This document shows positions 1-8,007 of a DNA stretch of 64,000 nt, in pieces (within the stretch, counting starts at the first letter, position 1; every line of letters begins with the position of its first letter). The DNA comes from Verrucomicrobiota bacterium (GTDB lineage: Bacteria; Verrucomicrobiota; Verrucomicrobiia; CAIQCK01). Below the pieces are notes generated by a model. That model made no database searches and had not been told where the DNA came from. It worked only from the letters and a program-made list of their open reading frames with translations. The position numbers and the translations under genes were made by a program. The DNA is taken from the NCBI GenBank assembly GCA_016222825.1, contig JACRQF010000007.1:1-64000 (forward strand). The letters run 5' to 3'.

Positions 1-1110
1 TCCGAGGAGAAGGCGTTGAGCTGGTCCACAATCGTGTTGATCGTGTTCTTCAACTCCAGAATCTCGCCCTTGGCGTCGGCAGTGATCTTGCGCGACAAGA
101 CGCCATTGGCCACGGCGGTGGTCACCTCGGCGATGTTGCGGACCTGGGCGGTGAGGTTGGAGGCCATCGAGTTGACGTTGTCGGTCAAGTCCTTCCACGT
201 GCCGGCGACACCGGGCACGGCCGCTTGGCCACCGAGCTTGCCATCGGTGCCGACCTCGCGCGCCACGCGCGTGACCTCGGCGGCGAAACCATTGAGCTGG
301 TCCACCATGATGTTAATCGTGTTCTTCAACTCCAAAATCTCGCCCTTGGCGTCGGCGCTGATCTTGCGCGACAAGTCGCCACGAGCCACGGCGGTGGTCA
401 CCTCGGCGATGTTGCGCACCTGCGAGGTGAGGTTGGAGGCCATCGAGTTGACCGAGTCGGTCAAGTCCTTCCACGTGCCGGCGACACCGGGCACGGCGGC
501 CTGGCCGCCCAGCTTGCCATCGGTGCCGACCTCGCGAGCCACGCGCGTGACTTCCGAGGAGAAGGCGTTGAGTTGGTCCACCATCGTGTTGATCGTGTTC
601 TTCAACTCCAGAATCTCACCCTGCACGTCCACCGTGATCTTGCGTGAAAGGTCGCCGCGGGCCACGGCGGTAGTCACCTCGGCGATGCCGCGGACCTGGG
701 TGGTGAGGTTGGCGGCCATCGAGTTGACCGAGTCGGTCAAATCTTTCCATGTGCCGGCCACGCCCGGCACGATGGCCTGGCCGCCGAGTTTGCCTTCGGT
801 GCCGACCTCGCGCGCCACGCGCGTGACCTCGGAGGCGAAGGAGCGGAGCTGGTCCACCATGACGTTCATGGCCTCCTTGAGCTGGAGAATCTCGCCGCGG
901 CTGTCCACCGTGATCTTCTTGGACAGGTCGCCGTTGGCCACGGCGATGGTGACCTCGGCGATGTTGCGGACCTGGTCGGTGAGGTTGGACGCCATGAGGT
1001 TGACCGAGTCGGTCAACTCGCGCCACACGCCGGTGACGCCCTTGACCTGGGCCTGGCCGCCGAGCTTGCCGGAGGTGCCGACCTCGCGCGCCACACGCGT
1101 GACTTCCGAC
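1..1110 (-). repeat. Tandem 276-bp repeats encoding HAMP units
   Basis: The segment gtcacctcggcgatg and its surroundings recur at 121, 397, 673 and 949, exactly 276 bp (92 codons) apart, with very few differences between copies. They are in-frame units of the sensor kinase gene. The high DNA identity suggests recent unit duplication or gene conversion. It also makes the region prone to unit loss and to misassembly. Confidence 0.9.
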
Positions 1111-1634
1111 GTGAACACCGAGAGCTGGTCAATCATGTTGTTGACCAGTTTGGCGGAACGGAGGAACTCGCCCTCGAGCGGGCGGCCATCCACTTCGAGC
1201 GTCATGGACTGGCCGAGGTCGCCCTTGGCCACGGAGCCGATGGTGCGGGTCACTTCGGTGGTGGGCCATGCCATGTCGCCGATGAGCGTGTTGATGGATT
1301 CGATCTCATCGGCCCAGCCACCGACCACACCGGGCACGCTCATGCGCTGTTGGAGCCGGCCTTCCTTGCCCACCACATGGCAAACGCGTGCCACTTCCTC
1401 GGAACGGCGTTGGCTGTTCATCAGGATGTTGTTGAAGGCGTCGGCGATCTTGCCCTCGACCCCGGTCCACTCGGCCGGCAGGCGCTGGGTGAAATCGCCG
1501 TCGCGGTAGGCAAGCATGGCCACCAGGAGTTGCTGCATGGCATCGCCGTTGGGACCAACGACAGGACCACGGCCGCCGAGTGTTGTTTCGGGGGCGTCAC
1601 CGTTGGCGATCTTGGATGATGTCGTGTTCTTCAT
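1..1634 (-). CDS. HAMP-array sensor histidine kinase, N-terminal part (runs off the left edge)
   Basis: The minus-strand frame is open from an ATG at 1634 to base 1. The start [13 protein letters not shown] follows a clear Shine-Dalgarno (CAGGAG, 8 nt before ATG). About 544 residues are visible and no membrane segment is seen. After a ~100-residue N-terminal region with its own HAMP-like sequence come near-identical ~92-residue units, each with motifs such as [20 protein letters not shown] and [14 protein letters not shown], then a [15 protein letters not shown] linker. This is the poly-HAMP architecture of Nik1/Os-1-like (group III) hybrid kinases, in which alternating HAMP units control a C-terminal HisKA/HATPase and often REC domains. 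Those domains would lie left of the window, so kinase activity is inferred from the family. A cytoplasmic location is likely. Confidence 0.85.
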   Translation of the reverse strand, partial: MKNTTSSKIANGDAPETTLGGRGPVVGPNGDAMQQLLVAMLAYRDGDFTQRLPAEWTGVEGKIADAFNNILMNSQRRSEEVARVCHVVGKEGRLQQRMSVPGVVGGWADEIESINTLIGDMAWPTTEVTRTIGSVAKGDLGQSMTLEVDGRPLEGEFLRSAKLVNNMIDQLSVFTSEVTRVAREVGTSGKLGGQAQVKGVTGVWRELTDSVNLMASNLTDQVRNIAEVTIAVANGDLSKKITVDSRGEILQLKEAMNVMVDQLRSFASEVTRVAREVGTEGKLGGQAIVPGVAGTWKDLTDSVNSMAANLTTQVRGIAEVTTAVARGDLSRKITVDVQGEILELKNTINTMVDQLNAFSSEVTRVAREVGTDGKLGGQAAVPGVAGTWKDLTDSVNSMASNLTSQVRNIAEVTTAVARGDLSRKISADAKGEILELKNTINIMVDQLNGFAAEVTRVAREVGTDGKLGGQAAVPGVAGTWKDLTDNVNSMASNLTAQVRNIAEVTTAVANGVLSRKITADAKGEILELKNTINTIVDQLNAFSS

Positions 1635-2043
1635 GGCTAAGGCTCCTGATGATTTGGGGTTGGGGACTGACAGCGGAACTTCCGAAACGGGTTGGACACG
1701 GAACCATCCGTGTTTCATGCGCTTCCATCCGTGGCTGAGAAAGTTCTTTCTCATCGCGCTACCGTTGGCGGCTCGCGGCTCTCGGCCTGCTTGCGACCTT
1801 TGGTTGCTCTGCTACTTCCATCAGGGTGGGATAGTAGTCGGCGACTGCCCGTGGCTTCAATTGGAACATTCCCTATTGTCGCTTAGGAGATTTACCTATG
1901 CGGGGCCTGCTTGTCGGCTGTAGTAGCGGTGCGTTGGTGTCACGGCTTTCAGGCTGAACTCCAACGGGTTTGCTGGTGGCACCCGTGACCCGCTCGCCAT
2001 GCCAACAGTGGAGGCGCAGCCGACCGACACTTGGAATCGCGCC
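1635..2043. other. Intergenic region upstream of the HAMP kinase
   Basis: About 410 bp between the end of the PQQ-propeller gene and the start of the HAMP-array kinase, both on the minus strand. It should hold the kinase promoter and 5' leader. Apart from the Shine-Dalgarno next to 1634, I see no convincing gene, tandem repeat or terminator. Confidence 0.5.
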
Positions 2044-3627
2044 CTAACGCGCCAACGGCAGCCGGTAGCACGCCGCTTCCTCGTCGTTGCGCACCAGCAA
2101 CAGGTCACCGGCCAGCGTGGGCGGATTCCATGTCTTGCCCGTGATGGCTGGGAACCGCGTCAGTTCACGCCGTCCGACCGGCACCGGTTCAACCAAGGCG
2201 ACATCGCCGTTCTCGGCGGTGATGATGAGCAGGTCGCGCACGAGAATAAACTGCCCGTGACCGTAGCGGCCCTCCCGCCATTTCAACTGCCCGGTTGCCA
2301 GGTCTACACAGGCGAGCGTGCCGTCGTCGAGGCCATACACGTGGCCGTCGCGCACCACCATGTTGTTGAACTTGGATTTCAGCTTCCGCGTTCTCCAGAG
2401 CTGCTTCACGGTGAACCGCCCTGCCCCGTCGCGCTGCAACTGCAAGAGCTGGCTGCCTTCGCCGTAGCCGCTGCTCACGAGCACGCGGTCGCCCTCCAGC
2501 ACGATAGGCTGCGTGACGTGCGCGTGGGCGGGATTCCAAGAATACTCCCACAGCACGCGTCCGGTAGCCTGGTCATGGCCGAAGACGGCGTGGTCGTTGA
2601 AGATCAACACCTGTGGCACGCCGCATAATACGGCAGCGCACGGCGAGCTGTAGCCGGAACCGTCGTCGCCGCCGCCCCAGGCGCGCCCGCCGTCGGCCAG
2701 CCGATACGCCACCAACGAACGTCCTTTGTTACCGCCGGGATTGACGATGACCGAACCGCCCAGCACCAGCGGCGAACCGGCCGTGCCCCAAATGTTCACC
2801 CGCCGCTCGTTCTCCGTGAGGATGTTCTCGCTCCAGATCGCCCTGCCCGTCGCAAGGTCGAGGCAATTCAGGATGCCGGTGCCGCCAAGCGTCACCACCT
2901 TGTCGCCGACGATTGCCGGTGTGGTTCGCGGTCCCTCGCCAGCGACGGTGTTCGCATAACGCCCGGCATCGGCGTGGCTCCACAGAACCGTGCCCGTGCG
3001 CAACTCATAGCACGCCACGACTTCATTCGTGCCGCGCTGCTCCAACGTGATGGCGCGCTCGCCGGCGACGGCGAAGCCCGACCACGCAGGACCGATGGGT
3101 TGACGCCAGAGTTTCTGCGGCGGCTGCTTCGTCCAGTCCCGTGCCAGCTTCGGCCCGTCGGGCAAAGTCGAGTTGCGAAACGGGCCAAGGAACTGCGGCC
3201 AGAGCGGGGCGACTGCCGGTGTTTGTTTGTCCAAACCAACTGGAAGACCTGCCTTGCTTTCCGTCTCGACCGGAGTGACGCTCCGCCAGCGGGGCTTGAT
3301 GATCGGCACCAAATCGCCCGTCACGCCATGAATCTCGAACAACGCAACGGGCAGCCCGACCACGCAGACGGCGATGCCGAGCGCAAGCCATCGCGTCTTC
3401 CACGGCAGCCGCGAGAAGAACATCAACCACAACAGCACCAGCACGGCGGTTGTAATGGCAATCACCGCGGTCGCGATGTTGCTGTGCTGAATGGACGGCC
3501 CCTCGCGGAGCACGCGGACGTAGAAGATGGCGAGGCCGGACAAGACGACGATCAGCCACAGCGGCCACCAACGCGCAGGCGGACGGCGGCCAGACAATGA
3601 GTCAGCGGAGTCGGCCGGCTGCGTCAT
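2044..3627 (-). CDS. Membrane-anchored PQQ-like beta-propeller protein
   Basis: 527 residues. The N-terminal ~110 residues hold three hydrophobic segments (around residues 20-37, 50-68 and 78-97). A PQQ-binding-like/BamB-type propeller domain follows, with repeated blades such as VVACYELRTGTVLWSH, LNCLDLATGRAIWSE and LACVDLATGQLKWREG. The W/G-rich start of the domain (WPQFLGPFRNSTLPDG) is typical of propeller proteins abundant in Verrucomicrobiota and Planctomycetota. The propeller is probably periplasmic. It could be a scaffold or a PQQ-dependent enzyme; no cofactor residues can be assigned by eye, so the role is unknown. No strong ribosome binding site precedes the ATG. Confidence 0.8.
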   Translation of the reverse strand: MTQPADSADSLSGRRPPARWWPLWLIVVLSGLAIFYVRVLREGPSIQHSNIATAVIAITTAVLVLLWLMFFSRLPWKTRWLALGIAVCVVGLPVALFEIHGVTGDLVPIIKPRWRSVTPVETESKAGLPVGLDKQTPAVAPLWPQFLGPFRNSTLPDGPKLARDWTKQPPQKLWRQPIGPAWSGFAVAGERAITLEQRGTNEVVACYELRTGTVLWSHADAGRYANTVAGEGPRTTPAIVGDKVVTLGGTGILNCLDLATGRAIWSENILTENERRVNIWGTAGSPLVLGGSVIVNPGGNKGRSLVAYRLADGGRAWGGGDDGSGYSSPCAAVLCGVPQVLIFNDHAVFGHDQATGRVLWEYSWNPAHAHVTQPIVLEGDRVLVSSGYGEGSQLLQLQRDGAGRFTVKQLWRTRKLKSKFNNMVVRDGHVYGLDDGTLACVDLATGQLKWREGRYGHGQFILVRDLLIITAENGDVALVEPVPVGRRELTRFPAITGKTWNPPTLAGDLLLVRNDEEAACYRLPLAR

Positions 3628-3703
3628 GTTGCCGATCCGGCTCGAAGAAAGTTCTTAAATTTGCTTGGCGTCGCCATGCTCATGGCTAGATAACAACTGG
3701 CGT

Positions 3704-4564
3704 ATGCAAAGGCAAAAAGATTCTCCAACGCGCACCATCACGCTGGGCCACAGCCCGGACCCGGATGATGCGTTCATGTTCTACGCGCTGGCCGCCGGGA
3801 AGATCGAGACGGGCGAACTGCGCTTCGAGCACATCCTCCAGGACATCCAGACTCTCAACGAGCGCGCCACGCGCGGCGAACTGGACGTGACCGCCATCTC
3901 CATCCACGCCTACGCCTCCGTGCTGGACAAATACGCCCTCCTGCCCAGCGGCGCCTCGATGGGCGACGGCTACGGGCCGATGATCGTGAGCAAAGCCAAA
4001 CGGACGAAGGATGAGATTGCGAAGATGCGCGTCGCCGTGCCGGGCCGGATGACCAGCGCGTTCCTCGCCATGCGGCTCTGGCTGGGACGCGAGTTCGAAC
4101 ACATCGTGGTGCCGTTCGACCAGATCTTCGCCACCGTCAAGCGGGGCGACGCCGACGCGGGCCTCATCATCCACGAAGGCCAACTCACCTATCAGAAGGA
4201 GGGCTTGCAGCTCTGCGTGGACCTCGGCGCGTGGTGGAAGGAAGACACTGGCGGCCTTCACCTGCCCCTCGGCGGCAACGCCATCAAGAAGTCGCTCGGC
4301 AAGCCGCTCATGAGCCGCATCTCGCCGTTACTCACCGAGAGCATCCGTTACGGCCTCGCGCACCGCGCGCCCGCCGTCGCGCACGCGATGGCCTACGCCC
4401 GCGACATGGACACGCCGCTGGCCGACAAGTTTGTGGGCATGTATGTGAACGATTGGACGCTCGACTACGGCGACAAGGGCCGCGAGGCCATCCGCCTCTT
4501 CCTACGCCGCGGTCACGAGGCCGGCGTCATCCCCCAACCGGTGGAACTGGAGTTTGTGGAATAG
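3704..4564 (+). CDS. mqnD: 1,4-dihydroxy-6-naphthoate synthase-like protein (menaquinone futalosine pathway)
   Basis: 286 residues from the ATG at 3704; an in-frame TTG at 3665 exists but the family does not need it. The protein has the MqnA/MqnD periplasmic-binding-like fold signatures: LGHSPDPDDAFMFYALAAGK at the N terminus, ISIHAYASVLDKYALLPSG, GDGYGPMIVSK, GLIIHEGQLTYQ and LGGNAIKKSLG. The IIHEGQLTYQ...LPLGG pattern favours MqnD over MqnA. MqnD converts cyclic dehypoxanthine futalosine to 1,4-dihydroxy-6-naphthoate, late in futalosine-route menaquinone synthesis in the cytoplasm. No other mqn gene is nearby. The aldo/keto reductase-ferredoxin gene starts 12 bp downstream, so the two are probably co-transcribed. 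Confidence 0.8.
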   Translation: MQRQKDSPTRTITLGHSPDPDDAFMFYALAAGKIETGELRFEHILQDIQTLNERATRGELDVTAISIHAYASVLDKYALLPSGASMGDGYGPMIVSKAKRTKDEIAKMRVAVPGRMTSAFLAMRLWLGREFEHIVVPFDQIFATVKRGDADAGLIIHEGQLTYQKEGLQLCVDLGAWWKEDTGGLHLPLGGNAIKKSLGKPLMSRISPLLTESIRYGLAHRAPAVAHAMAYARDMDTPLADKFVGMYVNDWTLDYGDKGREAIRLFLRRGHEAGVIPQPVELEFVE

Positions 4565-4576
4565 GGAGACCGCACC

Positions 4577-5713
4577 ATGCAATACCGCACCCTGCCCCGC
4601 CTGAACACCAAGGTCTCCGCGCTCGGCTTCGGCACCATGCGGTTGCCGACCGTCGGCGGAGTGGAAGCGCAGATTGACGAGGCGCAGGCGGCGGAGATGC
4701 TGGCCTGCGCCATTGACCACGGCGTCAACTACGTGGACACGGGCTATCCCTACCACGGCGGCGCGAGCGAGCCGTTCGTCGGCCGCGTCCTCGCCGAGGG
4801 CTACCGCGACAAGGTCCTCCTCGCCGCCAAGATGCCCACCTGGGCCGTGAACGACCCCAGTGACTTCGATCGCTACCTCGACGAGCAACTCCGCCGCCTC
4901 CGCACCGACCACTTCGACTTCTACCTGCTCCACTGCCTCCACGCCGGCGTCTGGGCGCGACTGCGCGCGTTGGGCATCCGCGAATGGATGGAGCGCGCCA
5001 AGGGCGACGGGCGGTTCGCGCACCTCGGCTTCTCCTTCCACGACTCGGCGCAAACCTTCCGCCAGATCCTCGACGACTACGACTGGCCCCTCTGCCAGAT
5101 CCAATACAACTACATGAACGAGGACTTCCAGGCCGGCACCGACGGCCTGCGTTACGCCGCCTCGCGGGGCGTCGCCGTCGTCGTCATGGAACCGCTCCAG
5201 GGCGGCGGCCTCGCCCGTCTGCCGGAACCGGCCCCCGCGCTCTTCGACCGAGCCGGATGCACCCGCGCGCCGGCCGACCTCGCCCTCCAATGGCTCTGGC
5301 ACAAACCCGAAGTCTCCCTCGTCCTCAGCGGCATGAGCAGCATGGAGCAGGTCCGCCAGAACATCGCCAGCGCCGCCACCTCCGCCGCCGGCAGCCTCAC
5401 CCCGCGCGAGCTGGCCCTCATCGCCGACATCCGGCAAGTGCTGGAGGCCATGCGCCGCATCCCCTGCACCGGCTGCCGCTACTGCATGCCCTGCCCCCAC
5501 GGCGTGGACATCCCGTTGAACTTCCGCCTCTACAACGACGCCCAGTCCTTCGGCCCCAACAGCGCCCTCCTGAGCCGCAACCTCTACCAGATGACGCCCC
5601 CCGCCACCCGCTCCTCCGCCTGCGAGGGCTGCGGCGAGTGCGAGGACAAATGCCCCCAAGGCATCGGGATCGCCGCCTGGCACAAGCGCGTCCACAAAGA
5701 GTTCACCGCGTAG
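4577..5713 (+). CDS. Aldo/keto reductase with C-terminal 4Fe-4S ferredoxin domain
   Basis: 378 residues; ATG at 4577 preceded by GGGAG. The N-terminal ~290 residues form an aldo/keto reductase barrel: MQYRTLPRLNTKVSALGFG, the catalytic-type Asp/Tyr region VDTGYPYHGG, Lys in LLAAKMPTW, His in FYLLHCLH, and a late GMSSMEQVRQN segment. The C terminus has two cysteine clusters, CTGCRYCMPCPHGVDIP and CEGCGECEDKCPQGI, as in bacterial iron-sulfur AKRs that may use ferredoxin-type electron transfer. The substrate is unknown. Its close position behind mqnD suggests a redox role linked to quinone metabolism, but that is inference only. Confidence 0.85.
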   Translation: MQYRTLPRLNTKVSALGFGTMRLPTVGGVEAQIDEAQAAEMLACAIDHGVNYVDTGYPYHGGASEPFVGRVLAEGYRDKVLLAAKMPTWAVNDPSDFDRYLDEQLRRLRTDHFDFYLLHCLHAGVWARLRALGIREWMERAKGDGRFAHLGFSFHDSAQTFRQILDDYDWPLCQIQYNYMNEDFQAGTDGLRYAASRGVAVVVMEPLQGGGLARLPEPAPALFDRAGCTRAPADLALQWLWHKPEVSLVLSGMSSMEQVRQNIASAATSAAGSLTPRELALIADIRQVLEAMRRIPCTGCRYCMPCPHGVDIPLNFRLYNDAQSFGPNSALLSRNLYQMTPPATRSSACEGCGECEDKCPQGIGIAAWHKRVHKEFTA

Positions 5714-5855
5714 CAAACCGTCCCTGCGACCGCGCGGCGTCAATCTTGTAGTGGCTCTTCTTGACCATCCCCAAGGCTTCCGGTGGCCCAGTGGGCATGA
5801 TTTGGCCTGAAACGACCTTTGGATGGCGTAAAATACGTTTCCCCAGCATTTTATC

Positions 5856-6160
5856 TAGCGCTCGACCCCGTCCATCCGGTCCTCGATTCCATGAGTTTTG
5901 GGTTTCGATTTTGATTTTTGAAACCAAAAATGAAAATCGAGCGCTCGAAACTGAAAATCGAGGGCTAGATTCCTCGTGTCGAGCGCTAGATTCCTCGTGT
6001 CGAGCGCTAGATTCCTCGTGTCGAACGCTAGATTCCTCGTGCCGAGCGCTAGATTCCTCGTGTCGAGCACTCGGAAGTGCAAGTCGAACGCTCGATTTCA
6101 AGCGCCGAGTGCTCGGAAAAGAGAATCGAGCACTCGACACAGCGTATCGAGCACATGGCT
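5856..6160. repeat. 21-bp-period tandem array with palindromic core (array 1)
   Basis: The unit attcctcgtg + YCGARCGCTAG starts at 5969, 5990, 6011, 6032 and 6053, exactly 21 bp apart. Diverged units lie on both sides. The recurring core is or approaches the 12-bp palindrome TCGAGCGCTCGA, separated by ~9-bp spacers that are mostly the same. Because 21 is a multiple of three and no stops arise, several frames are open as seven-residue repeats on both strands, but no start or RBS supports a protein. It lies in the non-coding stretch 5714-6391. Confidence 0.85.
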
Positions 6161-6207
6161 CGCCGTGCGAAGAGCAAGACTGCCCGTGTCGTGCGCAAGA
6201 CGCGCGG

Positions 6208-6277
6208 AGGACCTCTCAGCTACGCCGGTCCCCGGCGGATGGAACACATGAAACCGAGAACCGGTTGCCCCACCGCA
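6208..6277 (+). repeat. Interspersed ~70-bp block (copy 1)
   Basis: This block contains GGCGGATGGAACACATGA, ACCGAGAACCGG and TTGCCCCACCGC in order. A closely matching block lies at 12304-12371. In both places it follows a 21-bp palindromic array and precedes a gene of atypical composition. Confidence 0.7.
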
Positions 6278-6322
6278 GCCGCGCAATAGCCTCCGCCAGC
6301 AGCCACAGCCAACCAGTTCGCG

Positions 6323-6378
6323 CTTGTCCCCGTTCCCGTGTTATGGCACAAGTCCGCAGTTGATTTGGAATGTTAGGC
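6323..6378 (+). other. attC-like element upstream of a small low-GC gene (copy 1)
   Basis: This 56-bp stretch contains CCCGTGTTATG and ends with GTTAGGC, which fits the integron attC right-end consensus GTTRRRY. It aligns well with 30336-30392, and both copies lie 11-13 bp before the ATG of a small gene. The inner CTTGT/ACAAG can pair. A matching RYYYAAC left end is not perfect (GCCAACC at 6308), so an integron cassette site is possible but unproven. No integrase gene is in the window. Confidence 0.4.
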
Positions 6379-6391
6379 AGCACTACACGTT

Positions 6392-6679
6392 ATGAAAAAG
6401 ACAACTGTTCCAGATTTCAGCAAGAAGTTTATTTCGGTGAGCATCGCCGGAGACAGTCACACTTACCAGATGAACCGTCCACACTTTGAATCGCAAGGCG
6501 GTAGATTGTTTCTCGTCGGCACTGTGCCACGCGGAGGCTCGAATGGTGATTGGAGCGAGGGCGCTGTGTGTGCAGTAGCGTGGGACGGAATCACCGACTA
6601 TTTGGTCTTTGAATCCGTGGAGGACTACCAAAAGGGGCTTGCGAAGTTCAGGAAGTATAAGAGTAAGAACAAGGGCTAA
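6392..6679 (+). CDS. Small hypothetical protein, possible gene cassette
   Basis: 95 residues starting MKKTTVPDFSKKFISVSI, with a charged C terminus (KYKSKNKG). No membrane segment, signal peptide or known motif is recognised. Base composition is visibly more AT-rich than the surrounding genes. The ATG lies 13 bp after the GTTAGGC end of an attC-like element, and the gene sits alone in a repeat-rich island, both consistent with acquired DNA. Function unknown. Confidence 0.6.
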   Translation: MKKTTVPDFSKKFISVSIAGDSHTYQMNRPHFESQGGRLFLVGTVPRGGSNGDWSEGAVCAVAWDGITDYLVFESVEDYQKGLAKFRKYKSKNKG

Positions 6680-6918
6680 GAGTGCGCCGCCTCAAACCAG
6701 CGCTATGCGGTTTGGTTTGTGAGTCTCATTCAACGGCGATGGCTAGTCCTGATCACTCCTTCGCGTTGCTCTGCGCCTCTCTGCGCCTCTGCGTTTAGCA
6801 GCCACCCTCTCACCGCGCCCGCGTCAATGCCTTGCGATGGCGTCGGCGAGGGCGCGGAGATTGGCGTTGGGACAGCGGGGGCTGGTGGCGCAGCCGGGGC
6901 GGCCGGCACTGCTATTCC
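6680..6918. other. Intergenic region with interspersed ctctgcgcctctgcgt motif
   Basis: 240 bp between convergent genes. Around 6757-6796 it has the phrase ctctgcgcctctgcgttta, which recurs in variant form near 24724-24765. Such phrases are common interspersed sequence in several bacterial groups. No gene is seen. Confidence 0.5.
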
Positions 6919-7968
6919 TCACAGCGGCAGGTTCACGCGCTGGCCGGTCTTGGCGGATTGGTAGATGGCTAGGATGATCTCGACGGACTTGCGCCCTTCC
7001 CCGCCGTCCACCAGCGGCGCGCCGCCGGTCTCGATGGCGTGGATGAAGTCCTGGAACTGTTTCTTGTGGCCGAGGTAGCTGATGGCCTTCGGGTCGGCCG
7101 CGCCGCCGGTGCCGGACTTGCGCTGGGACATGAGCGCCGCCACGCGGTCGTCCACGGGCGTCGGGGCGGCGAACTTCCAGAAGAGGATGTCGTCCTGCTC
7201 GACGATGACGCTGCCCTTGTCGCCGTGGATCTCGGTCTTCTTCAACATGCCGGGGAAGACGGAGGTGGCGCCCTCGATGGTGCCGAGCGCGCCGTTCTTG
7301 AACTGGAGCGCAGCGACGGCGGTGTCCTCCACCTCGATGCGCTCGTGCGCCAGCAGGCCCGTGACGGCCGAGACGCTCGCGACGTCGCCCATGAACCACT
7401 GGAGGAGGTCCACGTTGTGGATGGACTGGTTCATCAACGCCCCGCCGCCGTCCATCTTCCAGGTGCCGCGCCAACCGCCGGCGTCGTAGTATTCCTGCGT
7501 GCGCCACCATTTGACGTAGGCGTCGCCGAGCGTGAGCCGGCCGAACCACTTGTTGTCCACCGCCTGCTTGAGGAGTTGGTTGCACTCGCTCCAACGCGAC
7601 GGGAAGATGGTGGCGAGCTTGACGCCCGCGCCGGCCGCGGCGGCGATGATGGCGTCGCAGCGTTCGAGGGTGATCTCCAGCGGTTTCTCGACGATGACGT
7701 GCTTGCCGGCCTTCGCGGCGGCGACGGCGGCATCCATGTGCAGGCCGCTCGGCGTGCAGATGGTGACGATGTCCATGTCGTGCGCGCAGAACTTGGCGAG
7801 GTCGGTGAACCACGCGCAGCCGTTGGCCTCGCCGAAACGCTTGGCGGCGGCCTCGCGCACGTCGGTTACGGCGACGAGCTTGGCGTTGGGGATGTCCTTG
7901 ATGGCGGCGGCGTGGAACTCCGAGATCATGCCGCAGCCGACGATGCCGAAACGATAAGTCTTTGCCAT
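6919..7968 (-). CDS. Gfo/Idh/MocA family oxidoreductase
   Basis: 349 residues. The N-terminal Rossmann fold starts YRFGIVGCGMISEFHAAAI (GxGxxS-like NAD(P) site). The family EKP motif is present in GKHVIVEKPLEITLERCD, and the C-terminal sheet domain carries MNQSIHNVDLLQWFMG, with the H/D of the usual catalytic helix. These enzymes are NAD(P)-dependent sugar, inositol or glycoside oxidoreductases and are very numerous in Verrucomicrobiota. The substrate cannot be read from sequence. No signal peptide is seen, so it is probably cytoplasmic. It lies 39 bp downstream of the amino acid permease on the same strand. Confidence 0.9.
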   Translation of the reverse strand: MAKTYRFGIVGCGMISEFHAAAIKDIPNAKLVAVTDVREAAAKRFGEANGCAWFTDLAKFCAHDMDIVTICTPSGLHMDAAVAAAKAGKHVIVEKPLEITLERCDAIIAAAAGAGVKLATIFPSRWSECNQLLKQAVDNKWFGRLTLGDAYVKWWRTQEYYDAGGWRGTWKMDGGGALMNQSIHNVDLLQWFMGDVASVSAVTGLLAHERIEVEDTAVAALQFKNGALGTIEGATSVFPGMLKKTEIHGDKGSVIVEQDDILFWKFAAPTPVDDRVAALMSQRKSGTGGAADPKAISYLGHKKQFQDFIHAIETGGAPLVDGGEGRKSVEIILAIYQSAKTGQRVNLPL

Positions 7969-8007
7969 GTTGATGCTCCTGTTTGACTGACCAAGAATCC
8001 CGCTGCC

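Noticed and set aside
16..1509. A long plus-strand open frame of 497 residues
   Set aside because: It mirrors the minus-strand HAMP-array kinase, whose protein is clearly the conserved one; the plus-strand product has no family pattern.
5856..6160. CRISPR array
   Set aside because: Units are only 21 bp and the spacers are nearly the same; no cas gene is present. The same applies to the arrays at 12.0, 30.0 and 48.0 kb.
5703..6363. Seven-residue-repeat proteins (for example repeated SSARHEE or RALDSSC) on both strands
   Set aside because: Several frames are open because a stop-free 21-bp unit is repeated; no RBS, no start context and no reason to prefer one frame.
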